Source of the DNA: an uncultured Atopobiaceae bacterium
GTDB taxonomy: Bacteria > Actinomycetota > Coriobacteriia > Coriobacteriales > Atopobiaceae
Length of the DNA: 64,000 nt
Reading direction: 5' to 3'
NCBI GenBank assembly: GCA_944322145.1
Contig: CALUNW010000002.1
Coordinates: 1-64,000 of the forward strand
This document shows positions 45,085-53,982 of this stretch, in pieces. A program made the position numbers and the translations under genes. Under the pieces are notes generated by a model, which was not told the origin of the DNA, did no database searches, and worked only from the letters and a program-made list of their open reading frames with translations. How positions within the stretch are numbered: the first letter of the stretch is position 1; the number at the start of each line of letters is the position of its first letter.

Positions 45085-45418
45085 GAGGGCTCTCGACATC
45101 GCGCTCTCCGTCGCGAGGGCACTCCTTGTGGGTGCCCTCGCGTCCGTGTGCCTGGGCGCGCTCGTCTTTGTCGTTGCGCTGCTCGTCACCGGCGCCCCGG
45201 TGGCTGCCGGCGACGTGGTGCGGCGCGTCCTCATGGCGGGCGGAGCGCTGGGCCTCTTCGTAGGCGCCATCGGCATCATCGTCTTTCCCGGAGACCGTGA
45301 CGACCGACGCCCCGCGCGCGTCTGGGGGCTCGACTGGCGCGTCGCGCTCCTCTTTGCCGCCGGTGCTGTCGAGGTCCTTGCCTGCGTGCTCGACGTTGCG
45401 CTCTTCCCGCTGCTGTAG
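45077..45418 (+). CDS. Small membrane protein at the end of the opp operon
   Basis: A 113-residue protein of no family that I recognise. Three hydrophobic segments are visible (about 9-35, 48-68 and 88-112) with a polar GDRDDRRPARVWG loop between the last two. The ATG at 45077 lies inside the 3' end of oppF and overlaps it by 8 bp, so translation is probably coupled. It could be an accessory subunit of the transporter or just a hitchhiker; nothing in the sequence decides. Confidence 0.7.
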   Translation: MAKRALDIALSVARALLVGALASVCLGALVFVVALLVTGAPVAAGDVVRRVLMAGGALGLFVGAIGIIVFPGDRDDRRPARVWGLDWRVALLFAAGAVEVLACVLDVALFPLL

Positions 45419-45490
45419 GGCACGGGCGGACCGCGGCTTGGTTCCGTTTGCGTGGGTAGGCCGCGTCTTTCTCGCCGCGGTTTGAAGGGA

Positions 45491-45620
45491 CAAACTCTCA
45501 TACGTCTGTACTTTGTCGAGAAGTGCAGTGGTTGCGTTTTGCATATCTGCAGGTCAGAGGCTTGCGAGATTTTCTCGGCTGCGAGCGGCGTGCAGTAAAG
45601 TACAGATGTATGGGAGTTTG
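45491..45620. repeat. Family B nested inverted repeat, copy 2
   Basis: The 24-bp outer arms 45491-45514 and 45597-45620 match at 22 positions (CATACGTCTGTACTTT on the left, AAAGTACAGATGTATG on the right). The interior contains CATATCTGCAGGTCAGAGGC and a weaker inner stem with TTCTCGGC. Confidence 0.9.
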
Positions 45621-45665
45621 CGAGCCCGGTTCCGCCCGGCTCGCGCGTCGCCGCCGCTCGCCCCG

Positions 45666-45674
45666 TGATACGAT
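45666..45674 (+). promoter_or_regulatory. Extended -10 upstream of the RluD-type gene
   Basis: TGA then TACGAT (45669-45674), 43 bp before the start codon. Confidence 0.45.
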
Positions 45675-45716
45675 AGCCTGCCGATGGCAGCGCCTGAGTC
45701 GGGGAGGGGAGAGCCT

Positions 45717-46733
45717 GTGGCGCAGCGCGTGATGAACTTCTTGGTCGGCCCCGAGTCCGACGGCATGCGGCTCGACGCCTTCCTCGCCACCGGCGACGGC
45801 ATGCCGAGCCGCTCGGCCTGCGCCCGCCTCGTGGAGGACGGCGCGGTCACCATCAACGAGACCCCCGCCACGAGCAAGAGCGAGAAGGTCCTTCTCGGCG
45901 ACCGCGTCCGCGCGACCGTGGACGAGCCCGAGCCCGTCGGCGGCCTGCTCGCGCCCAACCCCTACATCCCACTGGACATCCGCTTTGAGGACGAGCACCT
46001 CATCGTGCTCTCCAAGCAGGCGGGGCTGGTCTGCCACCCGAGCCCCGGGCACGTCGACGACACGCTGGCCAACGCGCTCGTCGCCCACTGCGGCTACGAC
46101 CACCTCGGCATGCTCCAGGGCGAGGAGCGCCCCGGCATCGTGCACCGGCTGGACATGGACACCACCGGCCTCATGCTCGCCGCCAAGGACGACGCCACCC
46201 AGAAGGCGCTGCAGGACCTCATCCGCCTGCGCGTGCTCGACCGCCGCTACGTGACGCTCACCCACGGCTACGTGGCCCACGACGAGGGGACCATCGAGAC
46301 GGGCATCGCGCGCTCCACGCGCGACCGCATCCGCATGGCGGTCTCCGACGCCCCCGGCGCGCGCGAGGCCATCACCACCTTCCGCGTGCTCGAGCGCTTC
46401 GAGGCCGGCCGGCGCGACGAGGGCTACACCTTGATGGAGTGCCACCTCTACACCGGCCGCACGCACCAGATCCGCGTGCACATGCGCCACATCGGGCACG
46501 CGCTGGTGGGAGATGCGCTCTACGGCCGCGGCGACGACCGGCTGAACCTGGGCCTCAGGCGGCAGTTCCTGCACTCGTGGCACGTGCGCTTCGACCACCC
46601 TGCGACGGGGGAGACCGTGGAGCTTGCCGACCGGCTGCCGGACGACCTGCTCGATGTACTAGAATCTCTGAAAGGCCGTTCGATGGGGCGCACGGCGGCG
46701 GGCGAGAAGATCTGCCCGCAGCTCGGCGCCTGA
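45717..46733 (+). CDS. rluD: RluA/RluD-family 23S rRNA pseudouridine synthase
   Basis: A 338-residue enzyme. N-terminal S4 domain (about 10-70), then the RluA catalytic domain with the catalytic Asp in GIVHRLDMDTTGLML and C-terminal YTGRTHQIRVHMRHIGH. RluD-type enzymes modify uridines in helix 69 of 23S rRNA; the exact target is assigned by similarity only. The GTG at 45717 is preferred over ATG 45684 because GGGGAGGGGA lies 7 bp before it. Confidence 0.85.
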   Translation: MAQRVMNFLVGPESDGMRLDAFLATGDGMPSRSACARLVEDGAVTINETPATSKSEKVLLGDRVRATVDEPEPVGGLLAPNPYIPLDIRFEDEHLIVLSKQAGLVCHPSPGHVDDTLANALVAHCGYDHLGMLQGEERPGIVHRLDMDTTGLMLAAKDDATQKALQDLIRLRVLDRRYVTLTHGYVAHDEGTIETGIARSTRDRIRMAVSDAPGAREAITTFRVLERFEAGRRDEGYTLMECHLYTGRTHQIRVHMRHIGHALVGDALYGRGDDRLNLGLRRQFLHSWHVRFDHPATGETVELADRLPDDLLDVLESLKGRSMGRTAAGEKICPQLGA

Positions 46734-46792
46734 GCGGCGACCGCCCGTCCTTCTCGCCCGACCTCCCGACCGACCCTAAGGGGTGCGCTGAC

Positions 46793-48094
46793 ATGCCCAT
46801 GATGGAGCTCAACCGGCTCGGCCTCACGCCGATCGTCGTCTTTAACCTGGTCATCTGGCTGTTCTTCACGCTGGCGTACTTCTACCAGATCGTCTACATC
46901 ATTCGCGTGATGTTCAAGGGCACCGTGCGCCTGCCCGAGGCAAAGAAGCAGCACCGCTACGCGTTCTTCATCTCGGCGCACAACGAGGAGCTCGTGATCG
47001 GCAACCTCGTGCGCTCGATCTTTGCCCAGGACTACCCGCGCGAGCTCATGGACGTCTTCGTGGTCTGCGACGCCTGCACCGACGGCACCCATGCGGCGGC
47101 CGAGGAGGCCGGCGCCATCGTGTGGGACCGCAACGACCTCGCGCGCCGTGGCAAGAGCTGGGCGATGGACTACGGCTTCGACCGCATCCTCAACGAGTAC
47201 GGCGACAAGTACGAGGCCTTCATCGTCATGGACGCTGACAACCTCGTCTCGCGCGACTACATCAAGGTCATGAACCAGGCCTTCGACGCGGGCTACCTCG
47301 TCTGCACGGGCTATCGCAACTCCAAGAACTTCGACTCCAGCTGGATCAGCGCCGCCTACGCGCTGTGGTTTTTGCGCGAGGCCAAGTTCCTCAACAACGC
47401 GCGCATGATGATGGGCACGAGCTGCGCCATCTCCGGCTCGGGCTGGATGGTCTCCGAGCGCATCGTCCGCGGCATGCACGGCTGGGGCTTCCACACCTTG
47501 ACCGAGGACATCCAGTTCTCCACGTTCTGCTGCGCCAACAACGTGCAGATCGGCTACGCGCCGGCGGAGTTCTTCGACGAGCAGCCGGTCACCCTCAAGG
47601 CGTCCTGGACCCAGCGCATGCGCTGGACCAAGGGCTTCTACCAGGTGTTCTTCAGCTACGGGCGCGACCTTGTGAAGGGCATCTCCAAGGGCCGCTTCGC
47701 GAGCTACGACATGCTGATGACGGTTGCCCCGGGCATGATCTTGACGCTGCTGTCGTTCTTCGTGAACGCCACCTACCTCATCGTGGGCTCGCTCTCCCAC
47801 GGCTTCATCGCCACCCAGGGCGAGCTAGACATGTGCGTGGGCTCGCTGATCATGACGTTTGCCTCGATGTACGTGGTCTTCTTCATCCTGGCGATCATCA
47901 CCACGATCTCCGAGCGCAGCCACATCCACGCCAAGAAGAAGTGGCGCGTCTTCACCAACCTCTTCACCTTCCCGCTGTTCATGATGACCTACATCCCCAT
48001 CACCGTGGTCGCCCTGTTCAAGAAGGTCGAGTGGGTTCCCACCAAGCACGACGTCGTGGTCAACGTCGACGACGTCGTCGGCGGCAGCGTGTAG
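46793..48094 (+). CDS. Processive family 2 glycosyltransferase, membrane-bound
   Basis: A 433-residue GT2 enzyme. One N-terminal membrane helix (about 11-35), a catalytic domain with FFISAHNEELVIGNLVRSI, VCDACTDGT, VMDADNLVSRDY and TEDIQFS, and the QxxRW-type motif QRMRWTKGFYQ that marks processive polysaccharide synthases. Three to four helices follow. It probably polymerises or extends an exopolysaccharide; the sugar is unknown. AAGGGG precedes the ATG at 46793. It is a stand-alone gene; no partner polysaccharide genes are nearby. Confidence 0.85.
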   Translation: MPMMELNRLGLTPIVVFNLVIWLFFTLAYFYQIVYIIRVMFKGTVRLPEAKKQHRYAFFISAHNEELVIGNLVRSIFAQDYPRELMDVFVVCDACTDGTHAAAEEAGAIVWDRNDLARRGKSWAMDYGFDRILNEYGDKYEAFIVMDADNLVSRDYIKVMNQAFDAGYLVCTGYRNSKNFDSSWISAAYALWFLREAKFLNNARMMMGTSCAISGSGWMVSERIVRGMHGWGFHTLTEDIQFSTFCCANNVQIGYAPAEFFDEQPVTLKASWTQRMRWTKGFYQVFFSYGRDLVKGISKGRFASYDMLMTVAPGMILTLLSFFVNATYLIVGSLSHGFIATQGELDMCVGSLIMTFASMYVVFFILAIITTISERSHIHAKKKWRVFTNLFTFPLFMMTYIPITVVALFKKVEWVPTKHDVVVNVDDVVGGSV

Positions 48095-48096
48095 GT

Positions 48097-48206
48097 GCAC
48101 AAAGGGGACGTGTTATTTCGTGCAGATAGTTTGGGACAGGTTTGCCCGCGGAGATGGGTAGACCTGTCCCTTTTCGTCTGCACGAAAAAACACGTCCCCT
48201 TTGTGC
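48097..48206. repeat. Nested inverted repeat after the GT2 gene
   Basis: The 30-bp outer arms 48097-48126 and 48177-48206 match at 29 positions and contain AAAGGGGACGTGTT. An inner GGGACAGGT / ACCTGTCCC stem (48133-48170) encloses GGGTAG. The layout copies family B, but the arms share the GGGGAC theme of the REP palindromes. Confidence 0.9.
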
Positions 48207-48273
48207 GTGCTTCCCTCTTTGCCGCCTCTCGTCGTGTCCTTATCGTGAGCTGGTACTTCTCGGCAAACGGTCG

Positions 48274-48302
48274 CTGAAAAACCCGTGAGCGGATGCTACA
48301 AT
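48274..48302 (+). promoter_or_regulatory. Promoter of the IMP dehydrogenase gene
   Basis: CTGAAA (48274-48279), 17-bp spacer, TACAAT (48297-48302) with TGC before it. Confidence 0.65.
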
Positions 48303-48358
48303 GACTCAAATTTAGTTACGGGGTTGTTTCCGCCGCGCGCGGGGAGAGGAGCCAGCAC

Positions 48359-49870
48359 ATGGCCACGTTCTTCGAGGGGGAGTCCCACACCTTTTCCGAG
48401 TACCTGCTCGTCCCCGGATACTCCTCGGCGGAGAACATTCCCGCCAACGTCTCGCTCAAGACCCCGCTCGTGAAGTTCCGCCGCGGCGAGGAGCCGGCGC
48501 TTTCCCTCAACATCCCCATGGTCTCGGCGATCATGCAGTCCGTCTCCGGCGTCGACATGGGCGTCGCCCTGGCCATCGAGGGCGGACTCGCCTTCATCTA
48601 CGGCAACCAGACGCCCGAGCAGGAGGCGGCCATGGTCAAGGCCGTCAAGGACCACAAGGCCGGCTTCGTCGAGTCCGACTCCACCCTCACGCCGGACATG
48701 ACGATGGAGCAGGTCATGGAGCTTAAACAGCGCACCGGCCACTCCACCATGCCCGTCACCGACGACGGCTCGTCCCGCGGCCGACTCCTGGGCATCGTGA
48801 CCAGCCGCGACTATCGCCCCAGCCGCGACGACCACCAGATGAAGGTCGCCGAGTTCATGACCCCGCGCGAGAAGCTCATCGTGGGCGACAAGGACATCTC
48901 GCTCAAGCGCGCCAACGACGTCATCTGGGAGAACAAGCTCAACGCCCTGCCCGTCGTGGACGAGAACGACCACCTCGTGGGCATCGTCTTCCGCAAGGAC
49001 TACGACCAGCACAAGTCCAACCCCAACGAGCTGCTCGACGCCAACAAGCGCTACATGGTCGGCGCCGGCATCAACACCCGCGACTACGCCGAGCGCGTGC
49101 CGCTGCTCGTCGAGGCGGGCGCCGACGTGCTGTGCATCGACTCCTCCGAGGGCTTCTCCGAGTGGCAGAAGCGCACCCTCGAGTGGGTCCGCGCCAACTA
49201 CGGCGACTCCGTCAAGGTCGGCGCCGGCAACGTCGTCGACGAGGACGGCTTCCGCTTCCTCGCGGACTGCGGCGCGGACTTCGTGAAGGTGGGCATCGGC
49301 GGCGGCTCGATCTGCATCACGCGCGAGACCAAGGGCATCGGCCGCGGCCAGGCCTCCGCGGTCATCGACGTCTGCCGCGCGCGCGACAAGTACTACGAGG
49401 AGACCGGCGTCTACGTGCCCGTCTGCTCCGACGGCGGCATCGTCTACGACTACCACATGACGCTCGCGCTGGCCATGGGCGCCGACTTCATGATGCTCGG
49501 CCGCTACTTCGCCCGCTTCGACGAGTCTCCCACCGAGCGCGTCAACGTCAACGGCCAGTACATGAAGGAGTACTGGGGCGAGGGCTCCGCGCGCGCCCGC
49601 AACTGGCAGCGCTACGACCAGGGCGGCGCCACCAAGCTGGGCTTCGTCGAGGGCGTCGACTCCTACGTTCCCTACGCCGGCTCGCTCAAGGAGGGTGTCG
49701 GCCAGACCATCTACAAGATCAAGTCCACGATGTGCAACTGCGGCGCGCTCACGATCAAGGAGCTCCAGCAGAAGGCGCGCCTCACGCTCGTGAGCTCGAC
49801 CTCGATCGTCGAGGGCGGCGCGCACGACGTCGTGGTCAAGGACTCCCAGCACAGCGTGAGCTACCGCTAG
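48359..49870 (+). CDS. guaB: IMP dehydrogenase
   Basis: A 503-residue enzyme that oxidises IMP to XMP, the first step of GTP synthesis. The catalytic Cys319 sits in [20 protein letters not shown]; this loop reads more like the eukaryotic/kinetoplastid form (SICITQE) than the usual bacterial SICTTR. Two CBS domains occupy about 105-220. The GMP/IMP phosphate loop is [13 protein letters not shown], and [11 protein letters not shown] follows. GAGAGGAG lies before the ATG at 48359. Confidence 0.92.
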   Translation: MATFFEGESHTFSEYLLVPGYSSAENIPANVSLKTPLVKFRRGEEPALSLNIPMVSAIMQSVSGVDMGVALAIEGGLAFIYGNQTPEQEAAMVKAVKDHKAGFVESDSTLTPDMTMEQVMELKQRTGHSTMPVTDDGSSRGRLLGIVTSRDYRPSRDDHQMKVAEFMTPREKLIVGDKDISLKRANDVIWENKLNALPVVDENDHLVGIVFRKDYDQHKSNPNELLDANKRYMVGAGINTRDYAERVPLLVEAGADVLCIDSSEGFSEWQKRTLEWVRANYGDSVKVGAGNVVDEDGFRFLADCGADFVKVGIGGGSICITRETKGIGRGQASAVIDVCRARDKYYEETGVYVPVCSDGGIVYDYHMTLALAMGADFMMLGRYFARFDESPTERVNVNGQYMKEYWGEGSARARNWQRYDQGGATKLGFVEGVDSYVPYAGSLKEGVGQTIYKIKSTMCNCGALTIKELQQKARLTLVSSTSIVEGGAHDVVVKDSQHSVSYR

Positions 49871-49900
49871 GACCTGGCGAGAAGAGCCCGGATTCGTCGG

Positions 49901-49936
49901 CCGCCCCGACGCCCCTTGCGGCGCCGGGGCGGTTTT
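49901..49936 (+). terminator. guaB terminator
   Basis: CCGCCCCG and CGGGGCGG form the stem, extended by CGCC/GGCG, with TTTT after it. Confidence 0.75.
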
Positions 49937-50008
49937 CGCTGCCGGGCGCCGCCGCGCCTCCCGCCGCCGCGCCTCCGCCGCTGGCCCCACGCCAGCGAGA
50001 ACCAGCGA

Positions 50009-50120
50009 GAAATGTACGAACTGCGCTAAAGCGCGTAACGGCTGCGTTTGAGTTCCCGCAGGTAGACGAGGCGCCGAGTTCTTCTCGCCATCGAGAAGAA
50101 CCCGAAATGTCGTACATTTC
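50009..50120. repeat. Family B-like nested inverted repeat, copy 3
   Basis: Outer arms GAAATGTACGA / TCGTACATTTC are perfect (50009-50019, 50110-50120). The inner hairpin is GTTCTTCTCG / CGAGAAGAAC (50078-50101), preceded by the core CCGCAGGTAGACGAG shared with copy 1. Confidence 0.85.
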
Positions 50121-50185
50121 CCATCTTCCGCACCGCGACGCACGTGCCCGGATTTTGGCAAGCCCCTGCGCCCGCACGTCGGTGC

Positions 50186-50194
50186 TGCTACAAT
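50186..50194 (+). promoter_or_regulatory. leuS promoter (extended -10)
   Basis: TGC then TACAAT (50189-50194), 38 bp before the start codon. Confidence 0.6.
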
Positions 50195-50231
50195 AAGCCG
50201 GTTGACCATCGCACACAAAGGAGTCACGCAG

Positions 50232-52793
50232 ATGAGCGACGCCGAGAAGAACTTCGAGGTCCCGGCCTACGACGCCGAGGCCATCGAGACCAAGTGGCAG
50301 GCGGCCTGGGAGGCCGACGAGCTCTACAAGACCGAGGAGGACCCGAGCAAGCCCAAGAAGTACGTGCTCGAGATGTTCCCGTACCCCTCCGGCGACCTGC
50401 ACATGGGCCACGCGCGCAACTACACCATCGGCGACGCCATGGCCCGCCAGGCCCGCATGCGCGGCTTCGACGTGCTGCACCCCATGGGCTACGACGCCTT
50501 CGGCCTGCCCGCGGAGAACGCCGCCATCAAGCACAACACGCAGGCGAGCGTCTGGACGCACCAGAACATCGACCAGGCCACCAGGACCATGCGCCGCATG
50601 GGCTTCTCCTACGACTACGACCGCATGTTCAACACCTGCGACCCCGAGTACTACAAGTGGGGCCAGTGGATCTTCCTCAAGATGTGGGAGAAGGGCCTGG
50701 TCTACCGCGACACCTCACCGGTGAACTGGTGCCCGGGCTGCCAGACCGTCCTTGCCAACGAGCAGGTCGTCGACGGCAAGTGCTGGCGCTGCGGCTCGAT
50801 CCCCGAGAAGCGCCCGCTCTCCCAGTGGTACTTCAAGATCACCGACTACGCCCAGGAGCTCCTCGACGACCTCAAGCTCCTCGAGGGCAAGTGGCCCGAG
50901 CGCGTCCGCGCGATGCAGGCCAACTGGATCGGCCGCTCCGAGGGCGCCGAGATCGACTTCGCGCTGGCGGACGTCGACGGCGTCACGCCCACCGACACCA
51001 AGATCACCGTCTTCACCACGCGCCCGGACACGCTCTTCGGCGTGAGCTTCTTCCTGCTGCCGCCCGAGAGCCCGCTCGCCGCCGAGCTCGTGGCCGGAAC
51101 CGAGCACGAGGCCGCCTTCCTCGAGCTCAAGGCCGCCGCGGAGAAGGTCTCCTCGGTCGACCGCCAGGGCTCCGAGCGCGAGAAGCACGGCGTCTTCACC
51201 GGTCGCTACGTCATCAACCCGGTCAACGGCCGCCCGGCCCCCATCTGGGTCGCCGACTACGTCCTGATGGACTACGGCACCGGCGCCGTCATGGGCGTGC
51301 CCTGCGGCGACCAGCGCGACTTCGACTTCGCCAAGAAGTACGGCCTGGAGATCGCCCCGATCATCTGCGAGAAGGACGACCCGCTCTACGACGAGCTCAA
51401 GGACGAGCGCGAGCTCCGTGTGACCTCCGTCGACTGGGACCACGCGATGGAGGCCGAGGGCTACCTCGTGCAGTCCGGCCGGTTCACCGGCATGAAGGGC
51501 GGCAAGCACTCCGAGGCCGTCGACGCCATCATCGAGTGGCTCGGGCAGCAGGGCCTCGGTCGCAAGACCGTGCAGTTCCGCCTGCGCGACTGGCTCATCA
51601 GCCGCCAGCGCTACTGGGGCAACCCCATCCCGATGATCCACTGCGACTGCTGCGGCGACGTGCCCGTGCCCTACGACCAGCTGCCCGTCACGCTGCCGGA
51701 CAACCTCGACCTGGGCGCCGGCGAGACGCTCGCCGAGTACGCGCCGTTCTACGAGACCACCTGCCCCAAGTGCGGCAAGCCTGCCAAGCGCATCACCGAC
51801 ACGATGGACACCTTCACGTGCTCGAGCTGGTACTACCTGCGCTACTGCGACCCCCACAACGAGGAGCTGCCCTTCTCCAAGGAGGCCGTTGACCGCTGGA
51901 TGCCGGTCGACAACTACATCGGCGGCATCGAGCACGCCATCCTGCACCTGCTCTACAGCCGCTTCTTCACCAAGGTCCTGCGCGACCTCGGCATGATCGA
52001 CTGCGACGAGCCCTTCGAGAACCTGCTCTGCCAGGGCATGGTCAAGGACGCCAACGGCGACACCATGTCCAAGTCCAAGGGCAACGTCGTGCCGCCGTCC
52101 TCGGTGATCGAGCCCTTCGGCGCGGACACCATGCGTCTGGCCATCCTCTTCATCGCCCCGCCCGAGAAGGACTTCAACTGGGACGAGGAGGCCGTCGCCG
52201 GTGCCAACCGCTTCATCAAGCGCGCCTGGCGCGTCGTGTGGCTGCTCTCCCAGAGCGCGGCCGCGGGCGCCGTGAGCGCGGGTGCGCTCGACGCCGCGGG
52301 CAAGGAGCTCTGGCGCACGGTCAACGCCATGGGCCTCAAGTGCACGGCTGACTTCGACCGCTGCCAGTTCAACACCGCCATCTCCGCCGTCATGGAGATC
52401 ACCAACGCCGCGTCCAAGTACGTGAACGACGTGGCTGCCGAGAAGCGCGACGCGGCCCTCAGCTTCGCCGCCGCCAACGCGATCGTGACCATGCTCGCCC
52501 CGATCTGCCCGCACTGGGCCGAGGAGCTCTGGCACGAGGCGCTGGGCCAGCAGGGCTCCGTCTACAACGCCGCGTGGCCCGAGTTCGACGAGGCCGCGGC
52601 CAAGGCCGACGAGGTCGAGATCGCGGTCCAGATCAAGGGCAAGGTCCGCGGCCGCGTGACCGTGGCTGCGGACGCCTCCGACGATCAGGTCGAGGCTGCC
52701 GCCAAGGCGGCCGTGGCCGACCAGCTCGCCGGCAAGGAGATCAAGAAGGTCATCGTCATCAAGGGCCGCCTGGTCAACATCGTGGCGGTGTAG
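50232..52793 (+). CDS. leuS: Leucyl-tRNA synthetase
   Basis: An 853-residue class I synthetase. HIGH motif [18 protein letters not shown] (about 48-66), editing domain about 230-420, a zinc-ribbon-like [18 protein letters not shown], and KMSKS form [10 protein letters not shown] (about 611). The C-terminal domain ([13 protein letters not shown]) ends in the usual [19 protein letters not shown] lies 9 bp before the ATG at 50232. It is monocistronic. Confidence 0.97.
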   Translation: MSDAEKNFEVPAYDAEAIETKWQAAWEADELYKTEEDPSKPKKYVLEMFPYPSGDLHMGHARNYTIGDAMARQARMRGFDVLHPMGYDAFGLPAENAAIKHNTQASVWTHQNIDQATRTMRRMGFSYDYDRMFNTCDPEYYKWGQWIFLKMWEKGLVYRDTSPVNWCPGCQTVLANEQVVDGKCWRCGSIPEKRPLSQWYFKITDYAQELLDDLKLLEGKWPERVRAMQANWIGRSEGAEIDFALADVDGVTPTDTKITVFTTRPDTLFGVSFFLLPPESPLAAELVAGTEHEAAFLELKAAAEKVSSVDRQGSEREKHGVFTGRYVINPVNGRPAPIWVADYVLMDYGTGAVMGVPCGDQRDFDFAKKYGLEIAPIICEKDDPLYDELKDERELRVTSVDWDHAMEAEGYLVQSGRFTGMKGGKHSEAVDAIIEWLGQQGLGRKTVQFRLRDWLISRQRYWGNPIPMIHCDCCGDVPVPYDQLPVTLPDNLDLGAGETLAEYAPFYETTCPKCGKPAKRITDTMDTFTCSSWYYLRYCDPHNEELPFSKEAVDRWMPVDNYIGGIEHAILHLLYSRFFTKVLRDLGMIDCDEPFENLLCQGMVKDANGDTMSKSKGNVVPPSSVIEPFGADTMRLAILFIAPPEKDFNWDEEAVAGANRFIKRAWRVVWLLSQSAAAGAVSAGALDAAGKELWRTVNAMGLKCTADFDRCQFNTAISAVMEITNAASKYVNDVAAEKRDAALSFAAANAIVTMLAPICPHWAEELWHEALGQQGSVYNAAWPEFDEAAAKADEVEIAVQIKGKVRGRVTVAADASDDQVEAAAKAAVADQLAGKEIKKVIVIKGRLVNIVAV

Positions 52794-52808
52794 GTCCTCG
52801 CACGTGAG

Positions 52809-52880
52809 GCGAACCCCGCCGACCTTCCTGCGAGAAGTGCGCTGCGCGAAACTTCTCTCCGGAAGGCCGGCGGGGTTCGC
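52809..52880. terminator. Long nested hairpin after leuS
   Basis: The 20-bp arms (52809-52828 and 52861-52880) match at 19 positions, and an inner GAGAAGT / ACTTCTC stem lies between them. It is placed between two convergent genes. No T-tract, so the terminator call is by position. Confidence 0.6.
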
Positions 52881-52911
52881 GTGACTTGGCCCTCACGCGC
52901 CTGGTCCAGGT

Positions 52912-53310
52912 TTAGATGAAGTCCATCTCGTAGGCCATGCGGACGTCGTCCTCGGTGTAGTAGCTCAGGAGGTCACGCTACTCGCGCTCGGACATGTGGG
53001 TCGCCGACCCCAGGCCAAACACGGCGTTGATGAGGCGGTCGCGCAAAATGGGCATGCGGCTCATCTTGTCGTAGAGGTTGCCCCCGTTCTTGCAGTCCCG
53101 CTCCTCCCGGAGCTCCTTCTCCACCTTCGTGGTGAGGAGGTCCCACTCGTGGCCCGGCTTGGCGTCCGGGTCGTAGTACACGGAGCTGTCGACCTGCTCG
53201 TCGATCTCTACGCCCTCGGGCGTCACGTGGTCGACCTTCCGGTGAATCACGCTGGGGAGCGCGTCGAGGATCTTGTCGAGCTCCTCGGGCTTCATCTTGT
53301 TGATGTCCAT
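52912..53310 (-). pseudogene. Hypothetical gene interrupted by an in-frame amber codon
   Basis: The intact-looking part encodes 110 residues (MDINKMKPEELDKILDALPS to SATHMSERE), then TAG at 52978-52980. The same frame continues for 21 more residues (RDLLSYYTEDDVRMAYEMDF, then I) to a TAA at 52912. The reading across the stop, SERE-X-RDLLSYY, looks like one helix, as if CAG had become TAG. It is a small soluble protein of no family that I know. AGGAGG lies 9 bp before the ATG. It either yields a shortened 110-residue protein or is decaying. Confidence 0.65.
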
Positions 53311-53369
53311 CTCTGTTTGCCTCCTGGCATGACCTCGTCGTTATTTGAGTCGTGCTGCTGGTTCCACAT
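53292..53369 (-). CDS. Possible 25-residue leader peptide
   Basis: MWNQQHDSNNDEVMPGGKQR followed by five more residues. It has a strong AGGAGGAACCC ribosome site, and its end overlaps the start of the amber-interrupted gene, whose own AGGAGG lies inside it. Translational coupling is plausible. It may equally be a chance frame. Confidence 0.35.
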   Translation of the reverse strand: MWNQQHDSNNDEVMPGGKQRWTSTR

Positions 53370-53432
53370 GGGTTCCTCCTGAATTTCTGAGCCGCCTTTG
53401 CTGGCATCTACGGTACGAGGGTTTTTCTCGGC

Positions 53433-53448
53433 ATCTTTGCGCAAAGAT
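53433..53448. promoter_or_regulatory. Perfect 16-bp palindrome ATCTTTGCGCAAAGAT
   Basis: It lies between the divergent starts at 53369 and 53524. The core TTTGCGCAAA recurs at 57140-57149 upstream of the kinase gene. A candidate operator. Confidence 0.5.
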
Positions 53449-53523
53449 CTTGCGCGCCTCCTCCTTAAGCTGAGGGCCATGGGAAGACCGACAGGCACGC
53501 ACTATCTGAAATCGGGAGGGCAT

Positions 53524-53982
53524 ATGAGAAGAACGGGTACGTCGCGGGGCCTGACGCTCACGAGGCGCCAGATGATCGGGGTCGCGGGGGCGTTGGCGGC
53601 AACGTGTCTCTTTAGCGGGACGAGGGTCGCACGCGCGGAGGGCGCGGACGAGAAGCTGGCGGGCTCCCCGAGCGACTTCGAGGGAGCGCTCTTTGCCGCG
53701 CGGGCGCGTGACGACGGCGGCAACCCCAATCTGTGGGGCTTCATCGACGCGACGGGCGCCTGGGTGATAGAGCCGCAGTTCGAGGACGTTGCCAGCGAGC
53801 CGGGGCCCAGCTACGACGTCGGTGCGGGCGTAAACCCTCTCGAAACGGTGTACGACGCCCGACTAGGACCGGCGTATCTGTTTCCCGGCGCGGGATCTGC
53901 GCGCTTCTTGCCCCCGCGGCGGCGCTTCTCGGCATCGTCTGCGCCCTGGGAGGATGCTCGGCGCCTGGGGAGTCGGGGGTGA
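53524..53982 (+). pseudogene. Truncated exported WG-repeat protein
   Basis: It begins MRRTGTSRGLTLTRRQMIGV, a Tat-like signal peptide with cleavage after ARA. One WG repeat is visible (NLWGFIDATGAWVIEPQFED). WG proteins normally carry many such repeats. After about residue 110 the frame no longer looks like protein (SARFLPPRRRFSASSAPWED), because it is reading out of frame through a lipoprotein signal sequence. The gene therefore seems to have lost its 3' part. A GGGAGGGC site precedes the ATG. Confidence 0.65.

Larger units (their letters stand above)
45419..45716. other. Intergenic region between the opp operon and the pseudouridine synthase
   Basis: It holds family B copy 2 (45491-45620) and the rluD-type promoter and ribosome site. 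The remainder is unremarkable. Confidence 0.5.
49871..50231. other. Intergenic region between guaB and leuS
   Basis: It holds the guaB terminator, family B copy 3 and the leuS promoter. The leader between promoter and start is only about 30 nt, so there is no room for a T-box ahead of leuS. Confidence 0.6.

Noticed and set aside
50195-50231. T-box or riboswitch ahead of leuS
   Set aside because: The promoter lies only about 38 bp from the start codon, leaving no room for such a leader.
53398-53523. Upstream extension of the WG-protein gene to an ATG at 53398
   Set aside because: It would cross the 16-bp palindrome and a ribosome site, and place 42 extra residues before a good Tat-type signal peptide.
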